A DNA stretch of 34,956 bases, from positions 105,307-140,262 of the forward strand of contig MIBE01000063.1 of the NCBI GenBank assembly GCA_001829415.1. Reading direction: 5' to 3'. Below are positions 7,608-15,946 of the stretch, piece after piece. Position 1 is the first letter of the stretch. Every line of letters begins with the position of its first letter. The position numbers and the translations under genes are program-made. Source of the DNA: Spirochaetes bacterium GWF1_51_8 (GTDB lineage: Bacteria; Spirochaetota; Brevinematia; Brevinematales; GWF1-51-8). The notes beneath the pieces were generated by a model. That model worked only from the letters and a program-made list of their open reading frames with translations, searched no databases and was not told the origin of the DNA.

Positions 7608-7633
7608 AGCCGTCCGCGAGGGCGGCTTTTTTT
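7608..7633 (+). terminator. Terminator of the ankyrin gene
   Basis: AGCCGTCC (7608-7615), loop GCGA, GGGCGGCT (7620-7627) with one G-T pair, then a run of seven T. Confidence 0.85.
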
Positions 7634-7729
7634 ATTTCAAATATCCCCTATCACGATGAGTACCGTATATATGAATATGCTATATTGAAACGTATAATAG
7701 TGAAAACACTGCTTCAAAAGGTGGAAGGT

Positions 7730-7819
7730 ATGAAAGGGATAGTGAAACGTTTCAGACTTGCCAAAATATGCCGGGAATGTTATATTATTATCCCACAAAA
7801 CAAAAGGATTTTTCTATGA
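7730..7819 (+). CDS. Possible 29-residue leader peptide coupled to rpiB
   Basis: ATG (7730) follows GTGGAAGG by 2 bases. The frame encodes 29 residues (MKGIVKRFRLAKICREC and a hydrophobic IIIP tail) and its TGA overlaps the rpiB ATG as ATGA (7816-7819). That overlap is typical of translational coupling. A TATAAT at 7693-7698 could start a transcript that includes it, though its -35 is poor. The better promoter (7758-7786) lies inside this frame and would skip it. It could be chance; a frame this short has little coding evidence. Confidence 0.3.
   Translation: MKGIVKRFRLAKICRECYIIIPQNKRIFL
7758..7786 (+). promoter_or_regulatory. Promoter of rpiB-aroE
   Basis: TTGCCA (7758-7763), 17 bp, TATATT (7781-7786). 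Transcription would start near 7793, leaving a short leader before the rpiB ATG at 7816 and ruling out the upstream in-frame start at 7768. Confidence 0.6.
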
Positions 7820-8268
7820 AAGTAGTGATAGCTTCCGACCACGCGGCCTATCTGACTAAGGAGCAGATCAAGCTCTACCTCGATGATAAGAAGATCGAGA
7901 CCGTCGATTTCGGCACTCACAGCATCGACAGCATGGACTATCCCGACACTATCGCCCCCGCCGCGCGCGCTGTCGCGAAGGGCGATTTCGATTTCGGGAT
8001 CGTGCTGTGCGGCTCGGGTATCGGGGCGTCGATTGTCGCAAATAAAGTGCGCGGAGTCCGCGCCGCGCTGGTGCTCGACGAGTACTCCGCGGAATACTCA
8101 CGCAGGCACAACAATGCCAACGTCATCGTCCTCGCGGGCAGACGGCGGACTATGGACGACATCGGGCGTTATCTCGATATCTGGTTTGAAACTCCTTATG
8201 ACGGAGGAAGGCATGACCGCCGGATCGAGAAGATCGCACGGCTCGAACAGGAGGAATGCGGTGATTAA
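7816..8268 (+). CDS. rpiB: Ribose-5-phosphate isomerase B
   Basis: 150 residues, the normal length for the RpiB/LacAB family. It interconverts ribose 5-phosphate and ribulose 5-phosphate in the pentose phosphate pathway. Visible: SDHAAY at the N-terminus, DYPDTI, catalytic Cys in IVLCGSGIGASI, and the RRHNNANVIVLAGR block with the conserved His. The ATG follows AAAAGGA by about 8 bases and gives the standard MKVVIASDHA start. Cytoplasmic. The stop overlaps the aroE GTG by 8 bp. Allose-phosphate isomerase activity, known in some members, cannot be excluded. Confidence 0.95.
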   Translation: MKVVIASDHAAYLTKEQIKLYLDDKKIETVDFGTHSIDSMDYPDTIAPAARAVAKGDFDFGIVLCGSGIGASIVANKVRGVRAALVLDEYSAEYSRRHNNANVIVLAGRRRTMDDIGRYLDIWFETPYDGGRHDRRIEKIARLEQEECGD

Positions 8269-9124
8269 TTCCTCTACCTCGGTCTATTGCATCATCGGGA
8301 ATCCGGTCCGTCATTCGTTCTCGCCCCTCATGCACAACAAGGGTTTCGAGACGCTCGGGGTCAACTCGGTCTATACGGCCTTCGAGGTATCCGATGTCGG
8401 GAAGTCGGTCGAGGGTATCCGCGCGCTGGGTATCAAAGGCGCGAGCGTGACCATTCCGCACAAGATCGCGGTCATGGAGTACCTCGACGAGATCGAGGAT
8501 ATCGCCGCGATGATCGGATCGGTCAACACCATCCAGAACCGCGAGGGTATCCTGATCGGGACGAACACCGATGTTTACGGATTTTACCGTGCGCTCAGCG
8601 AAAAAACCGAGATCGCGAATAAGAAGATCGCGCTGATCGGTTCGGGGGGCGCCGCGCGTGCCATCGGGTTCGGACTGTTTTACTTCTCGCGTCCCGCGAA
8701 GCTCGTCATAGCTGTCCGTCACGACGACCTCGATGCCGCGAACGAACTCCGCGCTTCGCTTGTCGTGCATCTCGGAATCGAACGCGGTGATGTGGAAGTC
8801 ATCCTGCTCACCGATTGGGAGAAGTCCGGCGGGGATATCGATATCATAATCAATTCCACGCCGCTTGGGATGAACCCGAACACAAACATTTCCCCGCTCA
8901 GGAAAAACCAGATTCCCGAGGGGATCACGGTGATGGATATCGTGTATCATCCGAACGAAACCCTGCTGATCAAGTATGCCATCGAGAAGGGATGCCGGAT
9001 AGTCTACGGGATCGATATGCTGTTCTACCAGGGCGTGAAGCAGTTCGAGCTCTGGACAGGCTTAAAAGCGCCCGAGGCTGAAATGCGGAGCGTCCTGACC
9101 GAGCATCTCGCGAAAAATCAATAA
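8261..9124 (+). CDS. aroE: Shikimate dehydrogenase
   Basis: 287 residues. It reduces 3-dehydroshikimate to shikimate with NADPH, the fourth step of chorismate synthesis for aromatic amino acids. Motifs in order: NPVRHSFSPLMHN (substrate site), TIPHK with the catalytic Lys, GSVNTI, GTNTDVYGF with the catalytic Asp, the nucleotide loop IGSGGAARAI, and NSTPLGM. The GTG start is set by AGGAGG (8249-8254) six bases upstream and by the MxxY-x-I-x-GNP start common in AroE. It overlaps rpiB by 8 bp, so the two are probably co-translated although they belong to different pathways. Confidence 0.95.
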   Translation: MINSSTSVYCIIGNPVRHSFSPLMHNKGFETLGVNSVYTAFEVSDVGKSVEGIRALGIKGASVTIPHKIAVMEYLDEIEDIAAMIGSVNTIQNREGILIGTNTDVYGFYRALSEKTEIANKKIALIGSGGAARAIGFGLFYFSRPAKLVIAVRHDDLDAANELRASLVVHLGIERGDVEVILLTDWEKSGGDIDIIINSTPLGMNPNTNISPLRKNQIPEGITVMDIVYHPNETLLIKYAIEKGCRIVYGIDMLFYQGVKQFELWTGLKAPEAEMRSVLTEHLAKNQ

Positions 9125-9132
9125 AGATTTTT

Positions 9133-9161
9133 TTGACATTTTTCCCCGCCTGCGATATAAT
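9133..9161 (+). promoter_or_regulatory. Promoter of tRNA-Glu
   Basis: Consensus TTGACA (9133-9138), 17 bp, consensus TATAAT (9156-9161), 29 bp before the tRNA. Confidence 0.9.
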
Positions 9162-9190
9162 AATTGCTCTCAAATATGGGAGAGGTTTTC

Positions 9191-9262
9191 GCCCCTTTCG
9201 TCTAGTGGTTAGGACACAGGGTTTTCATCCCTGCAGCGGGGGTTCGATTCCCCCAAGGGGTA
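9191..9262 (+). tRNA. tRNA-Glu (anticodon TTC)
   Basis: Acceptor GCCCCTT pairs with AAGGGGT over 7 bp (9191-9197 with 9255-9261), and the discriminator base is A. Anticodon stem CAGGG/CCCTG encloses loop TTTTCAT, giving TTC. The T arm is GGGGG-TTCGATT-CCCCC. CCA is not encoded. A consensus promoter precedes it and a terminator follows 8 bp later. Confidence 0.97.
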
Positions 9263-9269
9263 CATCAAG

Positions 9270-9298
9270 ACGCCGGAATTATCCGGCGTTATTTTTTG
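9270..9298 (+). terminator. Terminator of tRNA-Glu
   Basis: ACGCCGGA (9270-9277), loop ATTA, TCCGGCGT (9282-9289), then TATTTTTT. Confidence 0.9.
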
Positions 9299-9300
9299 CA

Positions 9301-9345
9301 AAAAAATAACCGACAGTTCGCAGATTTCTCTTTGAACTGCCGGTT
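9301..9345 (-). terminator. Terminator of the kinase/regulator operon
   Basis: Read on the minus strand: AACCGGCAGTTC (9345-9334) pairs with GAACTGTCGGTT (9319-9308) with one mismatch, 14-nt loop, then ATTTTTT. It lies back to back with the tRNA-Glu terminator. Confidence 0.75.
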
Positions 9346-9448
9346 TCTATAGAAGAAAGGGGGGATTCGAATTTGATACTCTATTATAACCCTTTTTCTT
9401 TCCATTAACAATCAGGAATACCCTGAATTTTCGTTACGAAATCCCTGA

Positions 9449-10093
9449 TTATACCGTGATCTTTTCCCACTGGGCATATTCGATCAATTCGCCCAAACTC
9501 TTGATTTCCAGCTTATTCATCAAATGAACGATCTTGTTTCTCAGATCGCCGATCTCGATGTTCATCCTGTCCGAAATCTCATCGACCGTGCATTTCTCGG
9601 AAAGGTAATTCAACATCATCTTTTCCTTTTCCGAAAGTATCGTATCTTCTGAGTTCATTTCCATTATTTCTGTACGGTCACTGTCGAGCATATCCTGTAT
9701 TTCCAATGTCAGGAATAACTTGCCCTGCATAACCGTGTGAATCGCGTCGATCAATGTCTCAATCGGCGAGTCCTTCGGGACGAACCCGGATGCTCCGGCG
9801 GCTAAGGCTTTTTTGATAATGCGTTTGTCGGAGTACATAGAGAAAGCGATCACCTTAATATCCGGAAACAGTTTCAGGAGGTCGCGTGTGGCGTCGATCC
9901 CGTTGACACGCGGCATCGATATATCCATGACTATGACATCAGGATTGAGCTTTCTTGCTTCATCGCAGGTCTCTTTTCCATCCACGGCTTCGCCGATAAC
10001 ATCGATATCGTTTTCCTTTCTCAGGTATTCGATGATTGATTTCCTTACCATGCGGTGGTCGTCAGCAACAATTATCCGGATTTTCTTAGGCAT
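9449..10093 (-). CDS. NarL-type response regulator with diverged DNA-binding domain
   Basis: 214 residues from the ATG at 10093; a GTG three codons upstream is also possible. The receiver domain (about 5-120) has the acidic pair Asp11/Asp12, phospho-acceptor Asp57 in VIVMDISMP and a conserved Lys in FVPKDSP. The C-terminal part (about 150-205) aligns with a LuxR helix-turn-helix (LSEKEKMMLNYL...VDEISDRMNI...MNKLEIKSLGELIEYA). However, the recognition helix that reads VKTVETHRQQIMTKL in the neighbouring regulator is here IGDLRNKIVHLMNKL, without the usual Thr-Val-x-x-His. It may bind a different site or act by protein contact. Third gene of the kinase operon, 99 bp after the other regulator. 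Confidence 0.85.
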   Translation of the reverse strand: MPKKIRIIVADDHRMVRKSIIEYLRKENDIDVIGEAVDGKETCDEARKLNPDVIVMDISMPRVNGIDATRDLLKLFPDIKVIAFSMYSDKRIIKKALAAGASGFVPKDSPIETLIDAIHTVMQGKLFLTLEIQDMLDSDRTEIMEMNSEDTILSEKEKMMLNYLSEKCTVDEISDRMNIEIGDLRNKIVHLMNKLEIKSLGELIEYAQWEKITV

Positions 10094-10156
10094 CCCGAAC
10101 ACCCCGATATTTTTATTAATTTATTGTGACATATTTCTGTTAATTCGGGTATCGGT

Positions 10157-10189
10157 AAAAACCTGATTTTCGCATTCGAAAAACCTGAT
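10157..10189 (-). promoter_or_regulatory. Two 11-bp direct repeats ahead of the second regulator
   Basis: AAAAACCTGAT occurs at 10157-10167 and 10179-10189 (plus-strand reading), 22 bp apart, close to two turns of the helix. They lie in the 99-bp gap before the regulator at 10093. They could be a binding site for one of the adjacent regulators; no function is shown. Confidence 0.3.
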
Positions 10190-10192
10190 ATT

Positions 10193-10843
10193 CTATTCTA
10201 ATGATGTGAGGCCTTCCCTGATCGCGAGTTTTGTCAGTTCGGCGATGCTATGCGTCCCAAGCTTCGTCATGATCTGCTGACGGTGCGTTTCGACTGTCTT
10301 CACGCTCAGGAAGAGCTGGGATGCGATATCCTTCGTGCTTTTTCCTTCGACAAGCAACTGCATCACCTCGCGTTCGCGCGGCGAGAGTATCCCGAATACC
10401 GACTGATCTTTCTTCTTGAGGTATTCGACATAATCGGTGACCACGATATCCGCGATCCCTTTACTCAGATAGGTCTTCCCGTTCATCACCGTCCTGACGG
10501 CCTCGACAAGCTCCTCCGCGGCGCAATCCTTGAGCAGGAAACCCCTCGCCCCGCTCTCGAGCATGTTCGCGACAAACCGTTTGTCGTGATGCATGGACAA
10601 CGCGATTACACGGGTGTTGGGAGATTCATTATCGATCATCCTTGTCGCTTCCATACCGTTTAGATTCGGCATGGAGATATCCATGATGATGATATTCGGT
10701 GAAAGCTTCCTGACAAGCTCGACGGCCTCGTTGCCGTTATTCGCCTCGCCGATTACTTCGATGTCGGACTCGTTCTCCAGAAGGGCTTTCAGACCTTCAC
10801 GGACTATCGGATGATCGTCCGCGAGCGCAACTTTGATTTTCAT
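10193..10843 (-). CDS. NarL/FixJ-family response regulator
   Basis: 216 residues, the standard length. Receiver: Asp9/Asp10, phospho-acceptor Asp55 in IIIMDISMP, Lys105 in FLLKDC. The C-terminal LuxR helix-turn-helix is complete: LSPREREVMQLL, KDIASQLFLSVKTVETHRQQIMTKL, then the dimer helix. It is expected to bind DNA after phosphorylation by the kinase just upstream. Its ATG overlaps the kinase stop (ATGA), and GGAGGGGG lies upstream, so the two are translationally coupled. Confidence 0.95.
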   Translation of the reverse strand: MKIKVALADDHPIVREGLKALLENESDIEVIGEANNGNEAVELVRKLSPNIIIMDISMPNLNGMEATRMIDNESPNTRVIALSMHHDKRFVANMLESGARGFLLKDCAAEELVEAVRTVMNGKTYLSKGIADIVVTDYVEYLKKKDQSVFGILSPREREVMQLLVEGKSTKDIASQLFLSVKTVETHRQQIMTKLGTHSIAELTKLAIREGLTSLE

Positions 10844-13800
10844 ACGATTCCCCCTCCATTATTTTCTAAATGTAAAATCAGCGATACCGAAGTCCCCATC
10901 CCGGGATGAGACACTATTTTCATATCTCCCCCGAAAAAGAGCAATCTCTCCCGGACATTGAACAGACCGAACCCGGAGTATATATCGGTTTTAGTGTCGA
11001 GTTCTTTGATGTCGAACCCCTTCCCTTTATCCTGTACAACAATTTCGAGCATGTTTTCATCAGTCTTTTTAATAATCAGTTTCGCGGCCATACTCCCGGA
11101 ATGCTTGACCACGTTCATCAAGAGCTCCCGGACAATCTGGAAGAGAGCGACGCTCATATCCTGAGTAATCGAAAGGGACTCGATATTCTTCTGCACAGCT
11201 ATCTTGACACGGAACTTGTTTTCCATCTGCTCGGTCAGCCATTCCAGTCCCGCGATCAATCCGAACTCGTAGAGAATCGGGGGACTGAGTTCGAACACAA
11301 GCGAACGGGACGTCCGGATCGATTCATCGACAAGCTGGTAGACCTTTTCGACCGAATCGCGCACAGGGGAGTCGCCTACCTGCTTTTTTATCATACTGAG
11401 TGTAATCTTCGAGAGCGCGAGATTCTGCACGATTGAATCGTGAAGCTCGGTAGCGAGACGCCTCTTCTCGCGTTCCTCGGTCAACGAGAGTGTATGCGAG
11501 AGGTCGCGCAGTCTTACCTGATAATCCAAAATCTTGTCCTCGGACTCCTTCCGCGGTGAAACATCTCTCAGCGTCATCTTCACGAAGTTTTTATTGGAGT
11601 AACGTATTCTGTTGAGAGTAAGATCGATAAAAAGTACGTGCTGTTTTCTCCGCCAGAGAACTTCCTTAACCATTCCCTCGGAGTACTCGTTATTGACAAT
11701 CTTCCTGTAAAACAGCGCCAACTCATGAAAAAACTCCCTGTTCACATCGTCAGGTTTGATATTGAGGAGATTTACCGAATGCAGGACTGGGAAATCCGAT
11801 CCGAGGATATCCTCGGTCTTTTTATTCATCTCGAGGAGATTTCCTTCTACATCATAGATCAGGATACCGTCGATGGCTTGGTTGACAAACATACGGTATT
11901 TCTGTTCGGAGTCTTCGAGGGCGCGGGTCAGTTTTTCCCTGACTTGTCTGAGCCTGATATTCAGGATCGCATTGGCAAGGTTCTGGGAAATTTCCTCGAT
12001 AAACCTGACCTCGGCTTCCGGGAAATTGTCCTTTTGTGTAGAGAACAGAGCGATCACCCCTACAGGAACTTTTTCCGATACCATCGGTACGAAGATACAC
12101 GAAGTGATCCCCCTGAAATTCGCGGCGTTTCTCCAACGGACAATCGCGGCATCGATTAACAGGTCGTGAATCACTATCGTCTTTCTCTCGCGGAACGCCA
12201 CAAGCGAGGGATCGTCCCCGAAGTTCAATCCGATCTCGATCATTTTCACAAGCCCGCCGTCGTCGCCAAAATGGGAGATCAGTTTGATACTATTCTCACC
12301 CCCTTCGGGCGATATCCCTATCCACGCGATCCGGTAACCGCCGCGCTCGATAAAAATCTGGCATGTCCGGTACATCAGGAGCGCCTCGTCCTGGTGATAA
12401 ACAATTGCCTGCGACGTCTCGAGCATCATATGCAGGGAACGGTTTGTCCCGAGCAGTTCGTTCATGACCTTGATTTTTTCGGAGATATTCCGCATGAAAA
12501 CGAACAATTCAGCCTTACTGGGATAGATATCCACTTCGAGGAAAAAACGTTCGTTGTCGATCAACAAACTTTCCACGGAGGTAGAAAACTTTCCGGATTG
12601 AAAGCATTCGGAGAACTTCTCGAAAAAGGTTTCATCCCAGTATTTCGAGAGGATTTCAGTAATCGACGAGCCGACAAGGTTCTTCCGGCTGATCCTGAAA
12701 AATTGCTTAGTCGATTTATTGAGGTATCTGATATCGAGGTCCTTATCGATCACGAAAAAGATCTCGGTGATGCTTTCAGCGAGTTCTTTGAACCGCTCCT
12801 TACTTTCGATCAACGCGTCGGCGGTTTTCGCTGTCTCGGTAACATCCACACTGGTAAAGAGATAACCGGATATCTTGCCGCCCTCTTCGGAAACGGGCGA
12901 GAGATTCCAGTCCCAGATTCCGCCGTCCTTCGAATGATCGCCGATCAGTTTTCTCTGTTCACGAATTCCGTAATACGCGGTGCCGGTGCGGGCGGTACGG
13001 CCGAAAATCTCCTTGACCTCGTCGTCTTCAATCAGGTTGAGCAGACTCGTCCCCTGCACCGTGGATATCCCTTTGTTCAATAACCTATAGAAAATTTCAT
13101 TACCCTTGACAATCCTGAAGTCGCAGTCTAAAAACACGAGCGGGAACGGGATCGATGCGAAGATCAGTTCGAGGAAATTGTTCGTGCGGTCGAGTTCCTC
13201 GCGGACTTGATGCTCCTGTGAGATATCCTTTACAATTCCCAGGTAACGAAAGACCCCCCCGGATTTTGAACGCCCGAGAACTTTTCCCGACGCGGAGACC
13301 CATATCCATGTTCCGTCCTTCTTCCTGATACGGACTTCTACCGACGACTGGTTTTTACCCTTCATAAGTACGCTCAGCGCTTTTTCCACTATCCCTCTGT
13401 CTTCGGGGTGAACCAGATCGATATAGGCCGGGATGCTCGACGGGATCTCGTTACGTTCATACCCGACTATCTTGTAGAAATAATCGCTGACAAAAACCTC
13501 GCCGGTGATATAATTAAACTCGAAAAGGCCTTGATCTGCCGCATCCATCGCGAGTGTCAAACGCTGTTCGCTCTCTGTTAAGAGTCTCTGGGAGATGACC
13601 TTTTCATGAATGTTATGCACTGTCAGGTATACCGGCCCGCTTGTCTCGCCGTTCACTGTATTCAGAAACAGCTCGACATACCGTCGATCCCCGTTTTTCA
13701 GGTAATGCTCCAACTGCGGAACATGGAAATGACCGGTCTTCACCGTTTTGTCCATGTTCGCACGGATCATGCTCAATTCCAGTCCGCAGATATCCGTTAT

Positions 13801-14334
13801 TCTCAGTTTAACAAATTCGTCCCGAGTGTACCCGTAGAAATCGACCGCGCTCCGATTTGCGTCTATGATATCGAGGGTATCGGGATGGATTGCAAGAATG
13901 ACGCTTTCGTTGTTTATAAATAAAGAGTTGTAATAATCCTTCCGGTCGCTTTTCATTTTTTTGGAAAGCTGACTGACATTAAGATGAACTACATAATCGT
14001 CGATTGCGTTCTCCAACTCAATAACATGTCTCAATTCAGCATCAGGAATACCGCTTTCACCAAGATAAGTATCCCGGATCGCACGTTTCAGGCTATCGCG
14101 GTAAAGGTCAATGCGGCGCCATTCTTCCGCGGGTAATAGAAATTTCCCCGTTTCCGACTTCGGATTACTAAGGTACTCGACTGCACGATTAAGAAGCAAA
14201 TGTATATTCTGGAGAACAGACGATTTGATTGAGGAATCGGGATGTCTCTCCGCGGACCCAAAAAAACACTCGAGCGCGCGGGACAGGATTATTTCGTTGA
14301 GACCGGTAAATGATTGAATAAGCGCCTGATTCAA
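10840..14334 (-). CDS. Cytoplasmic NarX-type (HisKA_3) histidine kinase with PAS and GAF sensors
   Basis: 1,164 residues, no membrane segment. An N-terminal helical region (1-130) that I do not recognise is followed by PAS (about 134-245), PAS with PAC (255-373), PAS (385-500), PAS (510-620), GAF (640-795), a fifth PAS (810-925), HisKA_3 (955-1020) and an ATPase domain (1065-1157). Phospho-acceptor His965 lies in ATELHDSIVQN. The N box is ELLMNVVKHSG with Asn1074, then DKGKGF and GFGLFNVRER. The family autophosphorylates and passes phosphate to NarL-type regulators, two of which follow. The start is TTG, supported by GAGGG 8 bases upstream and by the lack of another good start for more than 120 codons. 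The signal sensed is unknown; it must be intracellular or membrane-permeant. Confidence 0.93.
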   Translation of the reverse strand: MNQALIQSFTGLNEIILSRALECFFGSAERHPDSSIKSSVLQNIHLLLNRAVEYLSNPKSETGKFLLPAEEWRRIDLYRDSLKRAIRDTYLGESGIPDAELRHVIELENAIDDYVVHLNVSQLSKKMKSDRKDYYNSLFINNESVILAIHPDTLDIIDANRSAVDFYGYTRDEFVKLRITDICGLELSMIRANMDKTVKTGHFHVPQLEHYLKNGDRRYVELFLNTVNGETSGPVYLTVHNIHEKVISQRLLTESEQRLTLAMDAADQGLFEFNYITGEVFVSDYFYKIVGYERNEIPSSIPAYIDLVHPEDRGIVEKALSVLMKGKNQSSVEVRIRKKDGTWIWVSASGKVLGRSKSGGVFRYLGIVKDISQEHQVREELDRTNNFLELIFASIPFPLVFLDCDFRIVKGNEIFYRLLNKGISTVQGTSLLNLIEDDEVKEIFGRTARTGTAYYGIREQRKLIGDHSKDGGIWDWNLSPVSEEGGKISGYLFTSVDVTETAKTADALIESKERFKELAESITEIFFVIDKDLDIRYLNKSTKQFFRISRKNLVGSSITEILSKYWDETFFEKFSECFQSGKFSTSVESLLIDNERFFLEVDIYPSKAELFVFMRNISEKIKVMNELLGTNRSLHMMLETSQAIVYHQDEALLMYRTCQIFIERGGYRIAWIGISPEGGENSIKLISHFGDDGGLVKMIEIGLNFGDDPSLVAFRERKTIVIHDLLIDAAIVRWRNAANFRGITSCIFVPMVSEKVPVGVIALFSTQKDNFPEAEVRFIEEISQNLANAILNIRLRQVREKLTRALEDSEQKYRMFVNQAIDGILIYDVEGNLLEMNKKTEDILGSDFPVLHSVNLLNIKPDDVNREFFHELALFYRKIVNNEYSEGMVKEVLWRRKQHVLFIDLTLNRIRYSNKNFVKMTLRDVSPRKESEDKILDYQVRLRDLSHTLSLTEEREKRRLATELHDSIVQNLALSKITLSMIKKQVGDSPVRDSVEKVYQLVDESIRTSRSLVFELSPPILYEFGLIAGLEWLTEQMENKFRVKIAVQKNIESLSITQDMSVALFQIVRELLMNVVKHSGSMAAKLIIKKTDENMLEIVVQDKGKGFDIKELDTKTDIYSGFGLFNVRERLLFFGGDMKIVSHPGMGTSVSLILHLENNGGGIV

Positions 14335-14363
14335 AACAGTACCCTCTTTCTTCTTGACATACC

Positions 14364-14392
14364 ATTTTACAGGCTAACGCGATAATTTTCAA
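14364..14392 (-). promoter_or_regulatory. Promoter of the histidine kinase operon
   Basis: On the minus strand: TTGAAA (14392-14387), 17 bp, TAAAAT (14369-14364), about 30 bp before the TTG start. Confidence 0.6.
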
Positions 14393-14519
14393 TTATTCGC
14401 TCTATTGGATTTCATCTGTCGCTGGTGTCTCACTTCCGGAAAGAACGAACGTATACGACATATCGTTTATTCAAATACGAATCGCTTGCAGGTAATGTCC
14501 CGCGTATAATTCCTCTCTG

Positions 14520-15563
14520 CTATAACTGCCCGTTAACCTGAAGGAAAATCGAGAGATCGTTGAAATACGGAATCGATTTTGTATCGGCGGCATCCAGTTT
14601 GAGAGCATACTGCACGCCGAGTTTATACTTCAGACTTCCTGAAATAAAGTACACATATGCCCCCGGCCTGTCGGTCAGTGCGTAGTTATCCGAGAGCAGA
14701 AAACTGTTTTCTATTCCGAATCCGAAATCTTCAATTTTCAGTCCGAGCGCAAGAAAGACATCTAAATCCCCTGTGGTATTTTCCTTATATTGATTGTAAT
14801 ATGAAGGACGCGAGAAAAGCGAAAGAGTCTGCTCAAATATTCCGGAAATTAGATGTTCGGTGACATTGATGTAGAGTGAATCGAAAAAGATGATATCCGT
14901 GAAAAGAGTATCTGAGGAATAAACGCTGATCATAAAATCGAGCTTATCGAAAAGCGTTTCTATTTGGATACCGAACCTTTTGTATGCCGAACCGTTGAAT
15001 AAAGCAATCCCGCCGTAGATTTCAAACTTATAGTCGTCCGTCTTTACTATCAGCAAGGCGTCGATATTCAGCTGGTTTGTAGCGGGGTAGAAAATCGATG
15101 GCGCGGAATAAATAAAGATATGGGGTTCGAAGATTTCGTCCCAGAACGAACGGTAGATTTCTATACCCGAGCCGCGTATCTCTTTATAACCGATATATTC
15201 AAGATTGGTCTGATTATGAAATTGAAAGCCCTGGTAACCTATCTGGCTGTACCCGAGGGTTTGGTTCTTGCCGATAAATATTCCGAGATTGAACAGGTTG
15301 AAGGGGGTCGTAAAAAGTTTGAGGGAGTCGAGCATCAGCATATTGGAATTGATCGAACTGATATGGTAATTCCTCAATCCAAAGCCGATTTTCACCCCGT
15401 ACTTGATTCCGGTATCGATCAGCATATCGATCCGGTAAGAAGTGGTAATCGTTCCCCCGGTGTTAGCCTCGGAATAAATCCAAAATTCAGGAAACATAAT
15501 AGTGACAGGATGCGCGAAAGATAATGGCAGAAACATGATCATTAATACGATTATTTTTTTCAT
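14520..15563 (-). CDS. Exported protein, probable outer-membrane beta-barrel
   Basis: 347 residues from the ATG at 15563, set by GGGGAGG upstream; a TTG two codons earlier is less likely. Signal peptide MKKIIVLMIMFLPLSFA, cleavage before HP. The mature part alternates polar and aromatic or hydrophobic residues in short strands (for example YGVKIGFGLRNYHI and FKYKL-like endings), with many Tyr and Phe and no long hydrophobic helix, which fits a barrel. It ends in VNGQL, not in the classical C-terminal Phe. No named family recognised. Single-gene unit, divergent from the PilZ gene across a 383-bp gap. Confidence 0.65.
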   Translation of the reverse strand: MKKIIVLMIMFLPLSFAHPVTIMFPEFWIYSEANTGGTITTSYRIDMLIDTGIKYGVKIGFGLRNYHISSINSNMLMLDSLKLFTTPFNLFNLGIFIGKNQTLGYSQIGYQGFQFHNQTNLEYIGYKEIRGSGIEIYRSFWDEIFEPHIFIYSAPSIFYPATNQLNIDALLIVKTDDYKFEIYGGIALFNGSAYKRFGIQIETLFDKLDFMISVYSSDTLFTDIIFFDSLYINVTEHLISGIFEQTLSLFSRPSYYNQYKENTTGDLDVFLALGLKIEDFGFGIENSFLLSDNYALTDRPGAYVYFISGSLKYKLGVQYALKLDAADTKSIPYFNDLSIFLQVNGQL

Positions 15564-15946
15564 ACACAACCTCCCCGGTTAGCATAATATCCCATTCCCA
15601 TGGTTATATAATTATACCTTCTAATTCCTTATTTTTCAATGATTATTTTACTACATTTTTCTCTATTTTTAGACGCCGTTCAAATCCTGTTTTATCTATT
15701 CTATTCTGCATATTTATTTAAAAAACTTTTCCGATATTCTGGCCGGGAACAGACAAATCTAAGCTCTCCGCTTCCGATTTATTATTCAACGCATTTCTTT
15801 TGATTACAATAAGATAGGATATTATAAGAATATAAATATGAAAATAACTGCCTAAAGGAAAGTATCAACTAATTTCCAAAAGGATAGGATTTCTTGACAA
15901 CGCGCTCCTATCCATTATAATTGTTCGCGATAAAAGGAGATTACTG
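15564..15946. other. 383-bp AT-rich intergenic region between divergent genes
   Basis: No coding frame is supported. The right end holds the PilZ promoter and its inverted repeat (15882-15921). GATAGGAT also occurs at 15813-15820, matching 15883-15890. I see no RNA gene or riboswitch-like fold in the rest. Confidence 0.6.
15882..15921 (+). promoter_or_regulatory. PilZ gene promoter with overlapping inverted repeat
   Basis: Consensus TTGACA (15894-15899), 16 bp, consensus TATAAT (15916-15921). GGATAGGA (15882-15889) and TCCTATCC (15906-15913) form a perfect 8-bp inverted repeat around the -35 with the right arm in the spacer, a typical repressor geometry. Confidence 0.7.

Noticed and set aside
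8150-8950. 266-codon antisense frame over aroE
   Set aside because: Arg/Asp-rich translation typical of antisense shadows; aroE on the plus strand has all family motifs.
12166-13083. 305-codon plus-strand frame opposite the histidine kinase
   Set aside because: Shadow frame; the kinase domains run without interruption on the other strand.
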